Source of the DNA: Bacteroidota bacterium
GTDB taxonomy: Bacteria > Bacteroidota > Bacteroidia > Bacteroidales > VadinHA17
Length of the DNA: 6,555 bases
Assembly (NCBI GenBank): GCA_015222065.1
Contig: JADFUQ010000354.1
Span: 1-6,555 of the forward strand
Reading direction: 5' to 3'
This document shows positions 1 to 6,555 of the stretch, one piece after another. Numbering within the stretch: the first letter of the stretch is position 1; each line of letters opens with the position of its first letter. The notes under the pieces were generated by a model that did not search any database, was not told the origin of the DNA, and saw only the letters and a program-made list of their open reading frames with translations. The position numbers and the translations under genes were made by a program.

Positions 1-1256
1 CAGGTGAATACGAGGGTTTGAAGAAAAAGTTTACTGATCCTCAGTGGAAACCAGACTTCGGACCGGCTGAGTTTAACAGTATGTCAGGTGCTACTGCTGT
101 AGGTGCCAGGGATTTCCTGGTAGCATATAATATAAATCTGAATACAACATCGGTTAGACGTGCAAATAGTATAGCTTTTGATGTAAGGGAGAAAGGAAGA
201 ATAAAGCGGGATAACGGATCATTGACGGGCAAAGCAATTAATGATGAGAATGGTGAACCTGTGAGAGTGCCGGGGACTTTGAAAAGTGTTAAGGCAATTG
301 GCTGGTTTATTGAAGAATATGGGATTGCACAAATATCAATAAACCTTACCAATATTTCAATTACTCCTGTTCATATAGCATTTGATGAAGTTTGTAAAAA
401 GGCTGATACACGAGGTGTAAGAGTTACCGGATCTGAACTGGTCGGACTGATACCTCTTAATGCAATGCTTGATGCAGGCAGATATTTCCTGAAAAAACAA
501 AACCGGTCGCTTGGTGTTTCTGATAAAGAGCTTATAAAAATTGCAGTAAAATCAATGGGGCTTGATGAGCTATATAAATTCAAACCCGAAGAGAAGATAA
601 TTGAATATGTGATGGCAAAGGATGCTCCGGATAGATTGATTAATATGAACCTGGAGAATTTTATGAATGAAACAGCTTCTGAATCGCCTGCTCCCGGTGG
701 TGGTTCTATATCTGCTTATATAGGTTCATTAGGAATTGCCCTGGGAACAATGGTTGCAAATCTTTCCTCTCATAAACGTGGATGGGACGATAGTTGGGAA
801 GAATTTTCACGATGGGCTGAAAAAGGGAAGAAAATTCAAAATGAATTACTATGGCTGGTTGATGAGGATACAATAGCTTTTAATAAAATTATGGATGCTT
901 TCAGGAAACCGAAGAAATCGGATAATGAGAAGCAGGAACGGAGAAAAGCTATACAGGAAGCTACAAAAAATGCGATAATGGTGCCCTTTAAAGTGATGGA
1001 AACGGCATTCGGGGCATTTGAGGTTCTGAAAGCAATGGCAGAAACAGGAAATCCAAACTCTGTTTCGGATGCGGGTGTTGGCGCCCTGGCAATACGTTCA
1101 TGTGTAATGGGTGCATTCCTGAATGTAAAGATCAATGCTTCAGGACTGGATGATAAAGAATTCGTGGTAACTATCCTGAAAAAAGGAAAAGAAATTGAGG
1201 ATAAAGCTAACAGGAAAGAAAAAGAAATACTGGCTATTGTTGAGGGAAAACTGTAG
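1..1256 (+). CDS. ftcD: Bifunctional glutamate formimidoyltransferase / formimidoyl-THF cyclodeaminase, 5'-truncated
   Basis: This cytosolic enzyme transfers the formimidoyl group of N-formimidoyl-glutamate to tetrahydrofolate (EC 2.1.2.5) and then deaminates the product to methenyl-THF (EC 4.3.1.4), the last step of one histidine degradation route. The frame is open from base 3 (GEYEGLKKKF). The TTG at 18 falls inside a conserved family stretch, so it is not the start; by comparison with the 541-residue human enzyme, about 165 residues are missing upstream. Numbering from that TTG, residues 1 to about 190 are the C-terminal transferase subdomain (DFGPAEF, GARDFLVAYN, REKGR, IGWFIEEYGIAQ). 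The cyclodeaminase domain runs from about 205 to 412, with APGGGS at 225-230, VDEDTIAFNKIMDAFR at 281-296 and GNPNSVSDAGVGA from 344. Compared with the human protein there is an extra stretch of about 17 residues near 65-85, which I recall as normal for Bacteroidota. The stop is TAG. Identification is firm; activity is inferred from the family. Confidence 0.96.
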   Translation, partial: GEYEGLKKKFTDPQWKPDFGPAEFNSMSGATAVGARDFLVAYNINLNTTSVRRANSIAFDVREKGRIKRDNGSLTGKAINDENGEPVRVPGTLKSVKAIGWFIEEYGIAQISINLTNISITPVHIAFDEVCKKADTRGVRVTGSELVGLIPLNAMLDAGRYFLKKQNRSLGVSDKELIKIAVKSMGLDELYKFKPEEKIIEYVMAKDAPDRLINMNLENFMNETASESPAPGGGSISAYIGSLGIALGTMVANLSSHKRGWDDSWEEFSRWAEKGKKIQNELLWLVDEDTIAFNKIMDAFRKPKKSDNEKQERRKAIQEATKNAIMVPFKVMETAFGAFEVLKAMAETGNPNSVSDAGVGALAIRSCVMGAFLNVKINASGLDDKEFVVTILKKGKEIEDKANRKEKEILAIVEGKL

Positions 1257-1270
1257 GAAACCAGACGATA

Positions 1271-1334
1271 GGGCGAAAGAGCGAAAGAACGAAAGAGCGA
1301 AAGAACGAAAGAACGAAAGAACGAAAGAACGACA
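1271..1334. repeat. Tandem repeat, 8-bp unit GAACGAAA, eight copies
   Basis: Eight consecutive 8-bp units follow the ftcD stop by 14 bases: gggcgaaa, gagcgaaa, gaacgaaa, gagcgaaa, then three exact gaacgaaa, and a last gaacgaca. The 16-mer at 1279-1294 is repeated exactly at 1295-1310, which suggests growth by duplication. The 1263-1270 stretch (agacgata) may be a decayed extra unit. Since 8 is not a multiple of 3, all frames cycle through the array every 24 bases. It gives Lys/Arg/Glu-rich peptides on + and Ser/Phe/Arg-rich peptides on -, neither likely to be real. Function is unknown. Confidence 0.93.
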
Positions 1335-1438
1335 GGGTAATAGTATATGTTTTGGAAAGACAATATACAAATTATTAAAGCCCGTTGAGACTGAAAAATA
1401 CTTAAGGTCTTGTATCAAAAAATTAATAAAATATGCTA

Positions 1439-1500
1439 AGGCACTGAGAGAGAGGATTTTTCTCTGCGTCTCTGCGACTCTGCGGTTTGTTTTTCTTTTC
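1439..1500. repeat. TCTCTGCG-type element with imperfect palindrome and T-rich tail
   Basis: Three 8-bp units stand in a row: tctctgcg at 1461-1468, tctctgcg at 1469-1476 and actctgcg at 1477-1484. A purine-rich left side (actgagagagag, 1443-1454) partly complements them, for example AGAGA at 1449-1453 with TCTCT at 1461-1465. A T-rich run (gtttgtttttcttttcttc) follows. From memory, similar pieces recur between genes in many bacterial genomes and give spurious peptides like AETQRK or LCVSATLRF, both readable here on - and + respectively. It may be a dispersed repeat. The palindrome plus T tract could also end ftcD transcription, but the stem is weak. Confidence 0.6.
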
Positions 1501-1538
1501 TTCACTAATACTGCATATTCAACATAATCTACATTTTC

Positions 1539-1570
1539 TTTGTCATTTAATATAAATTGTATTAATTTTA
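1539..1570 (+). promoter_or_regulatory. Predicted Bacteroidota-type promoter for the SusC/SusD operon
   Basis: TTTG at 1539-1542 is followed after 20 bases by TAATTTTA at 1563-1570. The known Bacteroidota primary-sigma pattern is TTTG near -33 and TAnnTTTG near -7 with about 19-21 bases between, so only the last base of the -7 box differs. Transcription would begin near 1577, leaving a leader of about 37 bases before the ATG at 1614. The region is AT-rich, which makes chance matches more likely, but spacing and position both fit. Confidence 0.55.
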
Positions 1571-1580
1571 GCCCTGTCTA

Positions 1581-1595
1581 AATAAAGTATTTATT
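1581..1595. repeat. Short perfect palindrome in the predicted SusC leader
   Basis: AATAAA at 1581-1586 and TTTATT at 1590-1595 are exact reverse complements around GTA. The site lies just downstream of the predicted transcription start and 18 bases before the ATG. It could be a small operator or a weak leader hairpin. Six AT-only base pairs can easily arise by chance in this sequence, so I give it little weight. Confidence 0.25.
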
Positions 1596-1613
1596 AACCT
1601 AAAAATTTATCCT

Positions 1614-2957
1614 ATGAAAAAACTATTAATTAGTTTTTCCTTGATTTTGTTTATATGCCTCCAGGTGGCAATAGCACAGACCAGGGAAATTACAGGTACA
1701 GTCACAGGCGCGGATGATGGAGCTGCCATCCCGGGCGTTTCTGTTGTTGTGAGGGGTACCACAATTGGTACTATCACTAATGCAGAAGGGTATTATTCCC
1801 TCGATGTACCTGAAAGCGCACATATCCTGATGTTTACCTTTATTGGTATGAAAACCGTAGAGGAAACCATCGGAGGCAGGAGCGTTATTGATGTTGTCCT
1901 TGAAACCGATGTTTTAGGTCTTGAGGAGGTTGTTGTTACCAGTCTCGGTATCACCCGGACAAAGAAAGCCCTTGGATATTCTGTGCAGGATGTAAGCGGA
2001 GCTGAACTTACAACTGCCAGGGAGTCGAATGTTGTGAACTCATTGCAGGGTAAACTTGCAGGTGTTCAGATAACAAATTCGGATGGTGGTGTCTCATCAG
2101 GTGTACGAATTCTCATCAGGGGAATGAGTACTCTTTCAGGCAACAACCAGCCACTGTTTGTTGTGGATGGTGTACCTATCAGAAATGACCTTTCGAGCCT
2201 GGGAGCATATGGTGGGATGGACTATGGTAATGCAGCCATGGACCTGAACCCATCAGACATTGAGACCATAAGTGTTCTGAAAGGAGCTAATGCAGCCGCC
2301 TTGTATGGTTCAAGAGCTGTTAACGGTGTTATTTTGGTCACAACCAAAACCGGTAAACCCAAACTCGGCGCCAGGAAAGGATTGGGTATTTCCGTGGAAT
2401 CCAACTGGATGTGGGATAATGTATTAGTCCTCCCTGATTACCAGAACAAGTATGGACAAGGTTCAGGAGGCTTATTTGAATATGTTGACGGAGCATATGG
2501 CGGAACCCAGGACGGAGTTGATGAAAGCTGGGGACCGAAGCTGGATGGAAGGCTCCTTCCACAGTTCGACAGTCCGTACAATCACGAAACGGGTGTGCGT
2601 ACTCCAACACCATGGATAGCTCACCCTGACAATGTAAAAGATTTCTTTGAGACCGGACTGAAAAGAACAACTAACCTTGCTCTTTCGGGTGCAAGCGACA
2701 AAGCCCACTTCCGTTTATCTATCTCAAACCAGGATGTAACAGGCACTATGCCCTGTACCGATCTGAGAAAGAATACGGTAAGTATTAATTCAGGCTTAAA
2801 TGTAACAGATAAATTAAGCGTTGGTGGTGGAATAACCTATGTTAGTAACAAGAGCGATAACATTGTTGAAAATGGATATACCGGTGGTAATCCGATGCAA
2901 AGTATTAGTCAGTGGTTCGGACGCCAGGTTGATATAAAATACATGAAAGACCATTGA
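1614..2957 (+). CDS. SusC-like transporter, N-terminal part: signal peptide, carboxypeptidase-regulatory-like domain, plug, early barrel
   Basis: The 447 residues start with a type I signal peptide (KK, a hydrophobic core, likely cleavage at AIA-Q after residue 21), which supports the ATG at 1614. Residues 25-99 form a carboxypeptidase-D regulatory-like domain (ITGTV, IPGVSVVVRGT, NAEGYYSLDVP, FTFIGM), the usual N-terminal extension of SusC proteins. LEEVVVTSLGI at 103-113 is the conserved stretch leading into the plug, where TonB contact is expected. The plug follows to about 248, with LQGKLAGVQI, RILIRGMST, PLFVVDGVPI at 180-189 and VLKGANAAALYGSRAVNGVIL at 221-241, matching the SusC/RagA signature. 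The first barrel strands run to DIKYMKDH, where TGA ends translation. A product stopping here would lack most of the barrel and could not transport. There is no clear Shine-Dalgarno sequence; an A-rich leader is typical for the phylum. Confidence 0.88.
   Translation: MKKLLISFSLILFICLQVAIAQTREITGTVTGADDGAAIPGVSVVVRGTTIGTITNAEGYYSLDVPESAHILMFTFIGMKTVEETIGGRSVIDVVLETDVLGLEEVVVTSLGITRTKKALGYSVQDVSGAELTTARESNVVNSLQGKLAGVQITNSDGGVSSGVRILIRGMSTLSGNNQPLFVVDGVPIRNDLSSLGAYGGMDYGNAAMDLNPSDIETISVLKGANAAALYGSRAVNGVILVTTKTGKPKLGARKGLGISVESNWMWDNVLVLPDYQNKYGQGSGGLFEYVDGAYGGTQDGVDESWGPKLDGRLLPQFDSPYNHETGVRTPTPWIAHPDNVKDFFETGLKRTTNLALSGASDKAHFRLSISNQDVTGTMPCTDLRKNTVSINSGLNVTDKLSVGGGITYVSNKSDNIVENGYTGGNPMQSISQWFGRQVDIKYMKDH
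2955..2957 (+). other. In-frame TGA at codon 448 of the SusC-like gene
   Basis: The codons are CAT TGA CAG, so the stop is followed by C, a context known to be comparatively leaky for UGA. All of the roughly three dozen tryptophan codons in the three genes of the window are TGG, and no other internal TGA occurs, so a reassigned code is unlikely. No convincing selenocysteine hairpin follows. Confidence 0.85.
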
Positions 2958-4907
2958 CAGGAGACCGAACCTATTACCAGGTATCCTATTAACTGGAACC
3001 ACAGTTACCACGACAATCCCTACTTTCTCCTGAATAAAAGCACAAATTCAAGGAACAGGGACCGGATTATGGGGAACTTTAATCTTCAATACAATATCCT
3101 GGAATGGTTGAGTTTTAAAGCAATGGTTGGAAACGACTGGTATGTTGAAGACAGAAAGCAATTAACCGCACAAGGAACAAACGGAGACCGCCGGGGAGGA
3201 TTTTGGGCAGGTTCGTACAGAAGGAATGAGCTAACTGCCAATACAATGCTGACCGCAAACCGTGATTTTGGTTCAGATATTAACGTTGTTGCATGGGTAG
3301 GTGGTGAATATAACCATTACGATTACCAGTATCATTCAACCAGTGTATCCGACCTGATTATCCCGGATTTGTATGCTACAAGTAACGCTGTTGTCCCGGC
3401 AACAACCGGCCTTTCTGAAACACATACCGAATTACAGAGTGTTTTTGGTAACGTGAACTTCGGTTTCAGGAATTACCTGTTCATTGACCTGACTGCAAGA
3501 AATGACTGGTCATCCACTTTGCCGGTGGATAATAACTCCTATTTCTATCCATCAGTTTCTCTTGGATTAGTTGTTACGGAAGCGTTGGGTGTGCAATCTG
3601 ATATACTATCTTATGCTAAGGTAAGGGCCAGTTATGCAGAGGTTGGCGGAACAGCCGGAGCTTACAAGTTGCAGGGTGTATATAGCGCTGCTCAGCCATT
3701 CAGTGGTCAGCCCTCATTGACCTACGCCGATATAAAACCTCCATTAGGACTGAAACCACAAAGGAAGAAGTCACTGGAATTCGGTACTGATCTGAAATTC
3801 CTGAACAACCGTATAGGTTTGGATGCTACCTATTATAAGGAAAATACGACTAACCAGATCATGGATATCGCAATTTCCCGTGTTACAGGTTTCAATACGC
3901 AAACCATTAATGCCGGTAATATTCAGAACCAGGGTGTTGAATTGACACTAAGAGTGACACCGGTACAAAAAACTGATTTCAGATGGGATTTAACAGCGAA
4001 CTGGGCTAAGAACAAGAGTGAAGTTATAGAATTATATGAAGACATGAGGTATTTAACTTTGTACTACGGTTCATGGAGTATGTATATACATGCTCGTCCT
4101 GGTCAGCCTTACGGACAAATGTGGGGATATTCATTAGTTCGGGAAAATGCTAAAGATGTATATTATGACGAGGCTGAAACAGAATTTAGTCATACTGAGT
4201 ATAGTGGCCGTCCTCTTATTAGTACAAGCGGAAGGCATATCAGATCAAATTCAAGAGGTCCGGTAGGGAATGTTATGCCAGATTGGTTCGGAGGTGTTCA
4301 CAATTCATTCACCTATAAGGACTTAAATTTTAGTTTTCTGGTTGACTTCAGGAAAGGTGGAGATCTGTTCTCAGTTACAAATATGTTTGGAATGTATGCC
4401 GGTATTCTGGAGGGAACTGCTTTAGTTAATGACAAAGGAGTTAACATGAGGGAAGATCCTAGTGTCGATCCTGACGATCCTACCGGTGGAGGTTTAAAAC
4501 TCGATGGTGTAATGGGTTATGTTGATACTGACGGAAGCATTGTATTTACCGATGCAGATGGAACCGATGTGGCTGCACCCATGGAAAATACAATATATGG
4601 AGGTGCTGAAAGGTACGGTCATGATTTCTATGGAAAACACGAACTGAGTATTTTTGATGCAAGCTTTGTTAAGTTACGTGAGGTAGTTTTAGGCTATACT
4701 TTTAATGACATTCCATTCCTGAGCAGCATTGGAGTTGGAAGTGTTAATCTTTCTATGGTCGGCAGGAACCTATGGATAATTCATACGGATATGCCACATA
4801 TTGATCCTGAGAATGCATTCAGTGCAGGAACTAATAATGTAGGAATAGAAAGTAATGCTATACCTTCGGTCAGGAGTTATGGGTTCAATTTAAAGGTAGT
4901 ATTTTAG
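2958..4907 (+). CDS. SusC-like transporter, C-terminal barrel part after the TGA (first ATG at 3069)
   Basis: This is the remaining barrel, residues 449-1097 of the full gene. The first in-frame ATG after the stop is at 3069 and would give 612 residues. The 37 codons before it are clearly part of the same barrel, so 3069 is a gene-caller start and not a natural one. Purines (AGGG at 3057-3060) stand 8 bases before it, so re-initiation is conceivable, but that product would have no signal peptide. SusC-type features include RDRIMGNFNLQY, ARNDWSSTLP, KKSLEFGTDLKFLNNRIGLDATYY, NAGNIQNQGVELTL and a closing aromatic strand ending in SYGFNLKVVF, the expected barrel-assembly signal. An Asp-rich loop near residues 971-985 (DTDGS, DADGTD) might bind calcium. 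SusD follows 32 bases after the TAG stop. Confidence 0.85.
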   Translation, partial: QETEPITRYPINWNHSYHDNPYFLLNKSTNSRNRDRIMGNFNLQYNILEWLSFKAMVGNDWYVEDRKQLTAQGTNGDRRGGFWAGSYRRNELTANTMLTANRDFGSDINVVAWVGGEYNHYDYQYHSTSVSDLIIPDLYATSNAVVPATTGLSETHTELQSVFGNVNFGFRNYLFIDLTARNDWSSTLPVDNNSYFYPSVSLGLVVTEALGVQSDILSYAKVRASYAEVGGTAGAYKLQGVYSAAQPFSGQPSLTYADIKPPLGLKPQRKKSLEFGTDLKFLNNRIGLDATYYKENTTNQIMDIAISRVTGFNTQTINAGNIQNQGVELTLRVTPVQKTDFRWDLTANWAKNKSEVIELYEDMRYLTLYYGSWSMYIHARPGQPYGQMWGYSLVRENAKDVYYDEAETEFSHTEYSGRPLISTSGRHIRSNSRGPVGNVMPDWFGGVHNSFTYKDLNFSFLVDFRKGGDLFSVTNMFGMYAGILEGTALVNDKGVNMREDPSVDPDDPTGGGLKLDGVMGYVDTDGSIVFTDADGTDVAAPMENTIYGGAERYGHDFYGKHELSIFDASFVKLREVVLGYTFNDIPFLSSIGVGSVNLSMVGRNLWIIHTDMPHIDPENAFSAGTNNVGIESNAIPSVRSYGFNLKVVF

Positions 4908-4939
4908 TGTGATTTGTATAACTTAAAAAGTTTTGAAAA

Positions 4940-6555
4940 ATGAAAAATATCAAAAAATACAACAGAATATTCCTTGCACTGATCCTTATTTTTACAATAG
5001 GATCGTGTACCAAGGATTTTGAGGAAATGAACCAGAACCCGAATTCTCCGGTTGATGTACCGGCGATAAATATTTTTACCCATGTTATTACTGATGCCTT
5101 AACAAGAAATAATAACCCTGAGGTAGGCGGATGGATTCAACATACCTATTTGGGGGTTTGGTGTCAGCAATGGTGTAAAGTTCAGTATATTGATGAAGAC
5201 TGGTATGCGCCACGGAATATGAGCGGCTACTTTGAAGATCCATATACCCGGATGTTGTTGGACATTGAGATTATTCTGCAGAAAACAACCGAAGATATCG
5301 AAAATGAAAAGGAGGTAACAGCTAATAAGTCGTTACAAGGTGCAGCTAAAATTATGCGTGCCTGGATTTTCCATTTTCTTACAGATATTTGGGGAGATAT
5401 ACCCTATACCGAGGCGCTGCAGGGTCTGGATGAGGAAGGTACCATCACACCGGTGTATGACACCCAGGAAAGTGTTTATATGGCTTTGTTGGCTGAACTT
5501 GAAGAAGCCAATCAGTTACTTTCAGGTACTACCGTTTCGTTTGGCTCAGGTGACATTATCTTTGACGGTGACCCGGTAAAATGGCGAAAATTTGCCAACT
5601 CGTTAAAGTTAAGGATCCTGAACCGTTGTGCAGGAACACCGTGGACCTTTACTTATGATATGGTTGCTCCTCAGGCCGATGTTACAACATCAGCAGGTGC
5701 GGTTGCTTATTCCGGTGCTGATGCAGATATTGGTGCGATCTTAGGTAGTGGCCCGATCATAGAGAGCAATGATGATAACGTTTTATTGACATTTCCCGGT
5801 CTTCCTTACAGGAACCCGATTTTCAACACCCTGTATGACAGGACTGACCAGGCTATAAGCGAAACCATGGTTGACTGGCTTGAAGCCAGAAATGATCCCA
5901 GGCTTCCGGTCTATGCACAGGAAACTCCAAATCATGTAGCCGATCCGGTAACATATCCTGATCCATATGTTGGACAGCAGAATGGACGTGCGCATGCTGC
6001 AGCCCACTTTCCTAGTATTTCTCTGTTAGGTCTGCCTGTTGCTTATGATGAGAATGCACCTGTATTCATTCTGACCTATGAGGAAGTTGAATTCATTAAG
6101 GCTGAGTATTATATGCGTACCGGTAACGATGCTTTAGCCCAGGCTGCCTATGAGGCTGGAATTGCTGCATCAATGGACAAATGGGGTGTTATCTATGATA
6201 AAGCTACCTATTATGATGGTGTGGCTTTGGTTGATTGGGCGCTAGCTGCCAACGATGGCGAAAAGTATCAGCGTATCTGTGAACAAAAATGGGCTGCTAT
6301 ATACGGACAGGGTGTCCAGGCATATGCTGAGGTGAGAAGAACCGGTTTCCCCGCAAGGATATTTGAATATGAACTGGAAGGTGCATTCTATCCTAATCTC
6401 GGGTTACCTATTCGTTTGACATACTCACTTAATGAGGCAACATACAATGCGGTTAATCTTCAGGCTGCCAAGACAAGGCAGAATGTTGAGCTGGCCTATG
6501 AAAGTATGTTCAGTCAAAATGGTATTCAAAGCCAGATATGGTGGCATACCCGGAA
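4940..6555 (+). CDS. SusD/RagB-family nutrient-binding outer-membrane lipoprotein, 3' end cut by window
   Basis: This is the surface lipoprotein partner of the SusC-like barrel: SusD proteins close over the extracellular face of SusC and bind the nutrient. The frame gives 538 complete codons without a stop, ending ...QIWWHTR. Family members of this type usually end just after a similar WW motif, so only a few residues are missing. Residues 1-23 are a lipoprotein signal (KNIKKYNR, hydrophobic core, lipobox IGSC with Cys23). The acidic stretch after it (TKDFEE) fits the Bacteroidota surface-export signal. Other hallmarks are NQNPNSP, AAKIMRAWIFHFLTDIWGDIPYTEAL at 135-160 (TPR-like helices), KWRKFANSLKLRIL, a YEEVEFIKAEYY helix, and QKWAAIYGQG followed by EVRRTGFP at 449-471. 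It resembles the SusD-like_2 group more than classical starch-type SusD. C75 and C79 (WCQQWC) are unusual. The ATG at 4940 is the only sensible start. The ligand cannot be told from sequence. Confidence 0.93.
   Translation, partial: MKNIKKYNRIFLALILIFTIGSCTKDFEEMNQNPNSPVDVPAINIFTHVITDALTRNNNPEVGGWIQHTYLGVWCQQWCKVQYIDEDWYAPRNMSGYFEDPYTRMLLDIEIILQKTTEDIENEKEVTANKSLQGAAKIMRAWIFHFLTDIWGDIPYTEALQGLDEEGTITPVYDTQESVYMALLAELEEANQLLSGTTVSFGSGDIIFDGDPVKWRKFANSLKLRILNRCAGTPWTFTYDMVAPQADVTTSAGAVAYSGADADIGAILGSGPIIESNDDNVLLTFPGLPYRNPIFNTLYDRTDQAISETMVDWLEARNDPRLPVYAQETPNHVADPVTYPDPYVGQQNGRAHAAAHFPSISLLGLPVAYDENAPVFILTYEEVEFIKAEYYMRTGNDALAQAAYEAGIAASMDKWGVIYDKATYYDGVALVDWALAANDGEKYQRICEQKWAAIYGQGVQAYAEVRRTGFPARIFEYELEGAFYPNLGLPIRLTYSLNEATYNAVNLQAAKTRQNVELAYESMFSQNGIQSQIWWHTR

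Larger units (their letters stand above)
1257..1613. other. Intergenic region between ftcD and the SusC-like gene
   Basis: I see no credible gene in these roughly 357 bases. They hold, in order, an 8-bp tandem repeat array, an AT-rich stretch around 1335-1440 with no recognisable signal, a second element built on TCTCTGCG with a T-rich tail, and an AT-rich promoter and leader for the SusC-like gene. A 110-codon frame crossing the area (1195-1527) overlaps the end of ftcD. It reads as Lys/Arg/Glu-rich low complexity over the tandem array, so I regard it as spurious. Confidence 0.8.
1614..4907 (+). pseudogene. SusC/RagA-family TonB-dependent transporter, interrupted by one in-frame TGA
   Basis: Read through the TGA at 2955-2957, this is a single 1,097-codon gene, a normal length for SusC proteins. 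They are outer-membrane barrels that import large nutrients (glycans or peptides) using TonB energy, with a SusD lipoprotein as lid. The frame does not shift: both halves are in the same phase, and the 37 codons between the stop and the next ATG still encode family-like sequence (NWNHSYHDNPYF). No other damage is visible, and the C-terminus ends normally in LKVVF with a TAG stop. The family often has Trp near this position as I recall it, so a TGG-to-TGA change is the simplest reading. The gene may be a recent pseudogene, a functional gene with a base-calling error, or one expressed by readthrough; the sequence alone cannot decide. The two parts are described separately. Confidence 0.8.

Noticed and set aside
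18..20. TTG as the start codon of the formimidoyltransferase-cyclodeaminase
   Set aside because: The frame is open to the window edge and the residues before and after it (GEYEGL...) are conserved inside the family, so the true start lies upstream of the window.
1271..1334. CRISPR array
   Set aside because: The units are 8 bp and directly adjacent, with no spacers and no cas genes nearby.
836..1505. Minus-strand frames of 175 and 121 codons with Ser/Phe/Arg-rich repeats
   Set aside because: They are antisense to ftcD and read the 8-bp array on the opposite strand; the repeated peptide is a by-product of the repeat.
1195..1527. 110-codon + strand frame across the repeats
   Set aside because: It overlaps the end of ftcD in another frame and consists of translated tandem repeat and the TCTCTGCG element. 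It has no family resemblance and no start signal.
2955..3000. Selenocysteine codon at the TGA
   Set aside because: I find no convincing stem-loop at the required distance downstream, and a selenocysteine in a SusC barrel strand has no precedent that I know of.
5340..5579. 79-codon + strand frame inside the SusD-like gene
   Set aside because: It is a shadow in another frame of a strongly supported SusD coding region.
5783..6007. 74-codon minus-strand frame
   Set aside because: It is antisense to conserved SusD sequence, with no recognisable product.
1..6555. Genome-wide UGA reassignment to tryptophan
   Set aside because: Both complete stops in the window are TAG, so no gene here ends in TGA, but roughly three dozen Trp codons are all TGG with only one internal TGA. 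A reassigned low-GC genome would show many TGA codons.

Overview
The window looks like a chromosomal segment of a Bacteroidota bacterium, probably Bacteroidales or a relative. The evidence is a SusC/RagA-type TonB-dependent transporter followed directly by a SusD-like surface lipoprotein, an upstream match to the Bacteroidota promoter pattern (TTTG, 20 bp, TAnnTTT), no strong Shine-Dalgarno sites, and a fused formimidoyltransferase-cyclodeaminase with the insertion I associate with Bacteroidota homologues. All genes are on the + strand.

Layout: (1) 1-1256 is the 3' three quarters of a bifunctional glutamate formimidoyltransferase / formimidoyl-THF cyclodeaminase gene from the histidine-to-glutamate pathway; its 5' end lies outside the window. 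(2) 1257-1613 is a non-coding spacer with an 8-bp tandem repeat array just after the stop, an AT-rich stretch, a second element built on TCTCTGCG with a T-rich tail, a likely promoter and a small palindrome in the predicted leader. (3) 1614-4907 is one SusC-family gene of 1,097 codons, broken at codon 448 by an in-frame TGA. The frame stays open and family-like on both sides of it. (4) 4940-6555 is a SusD-like lipoprotein gene that runs off the window only a few codons before its expected end.

SusC and SusD act as a pair: the lipoprotein is the lid that captures a nutrient at the cell surface, and the SusC barrel imports it with TonB energy. The 32-bp gap and the single upstream promoter suggest one operon. 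No enzyme or regulator that would identify the imported substrate is visible. The histidine-degradation gene is separated by about 350 bp and is probably a neighbour, not a partner. The clearest oddity is the single TGA in an otherwise intact SusC frame. I see no wholly new system here. The points worth a second look are that stop codon and the two repeat elements between the genes.
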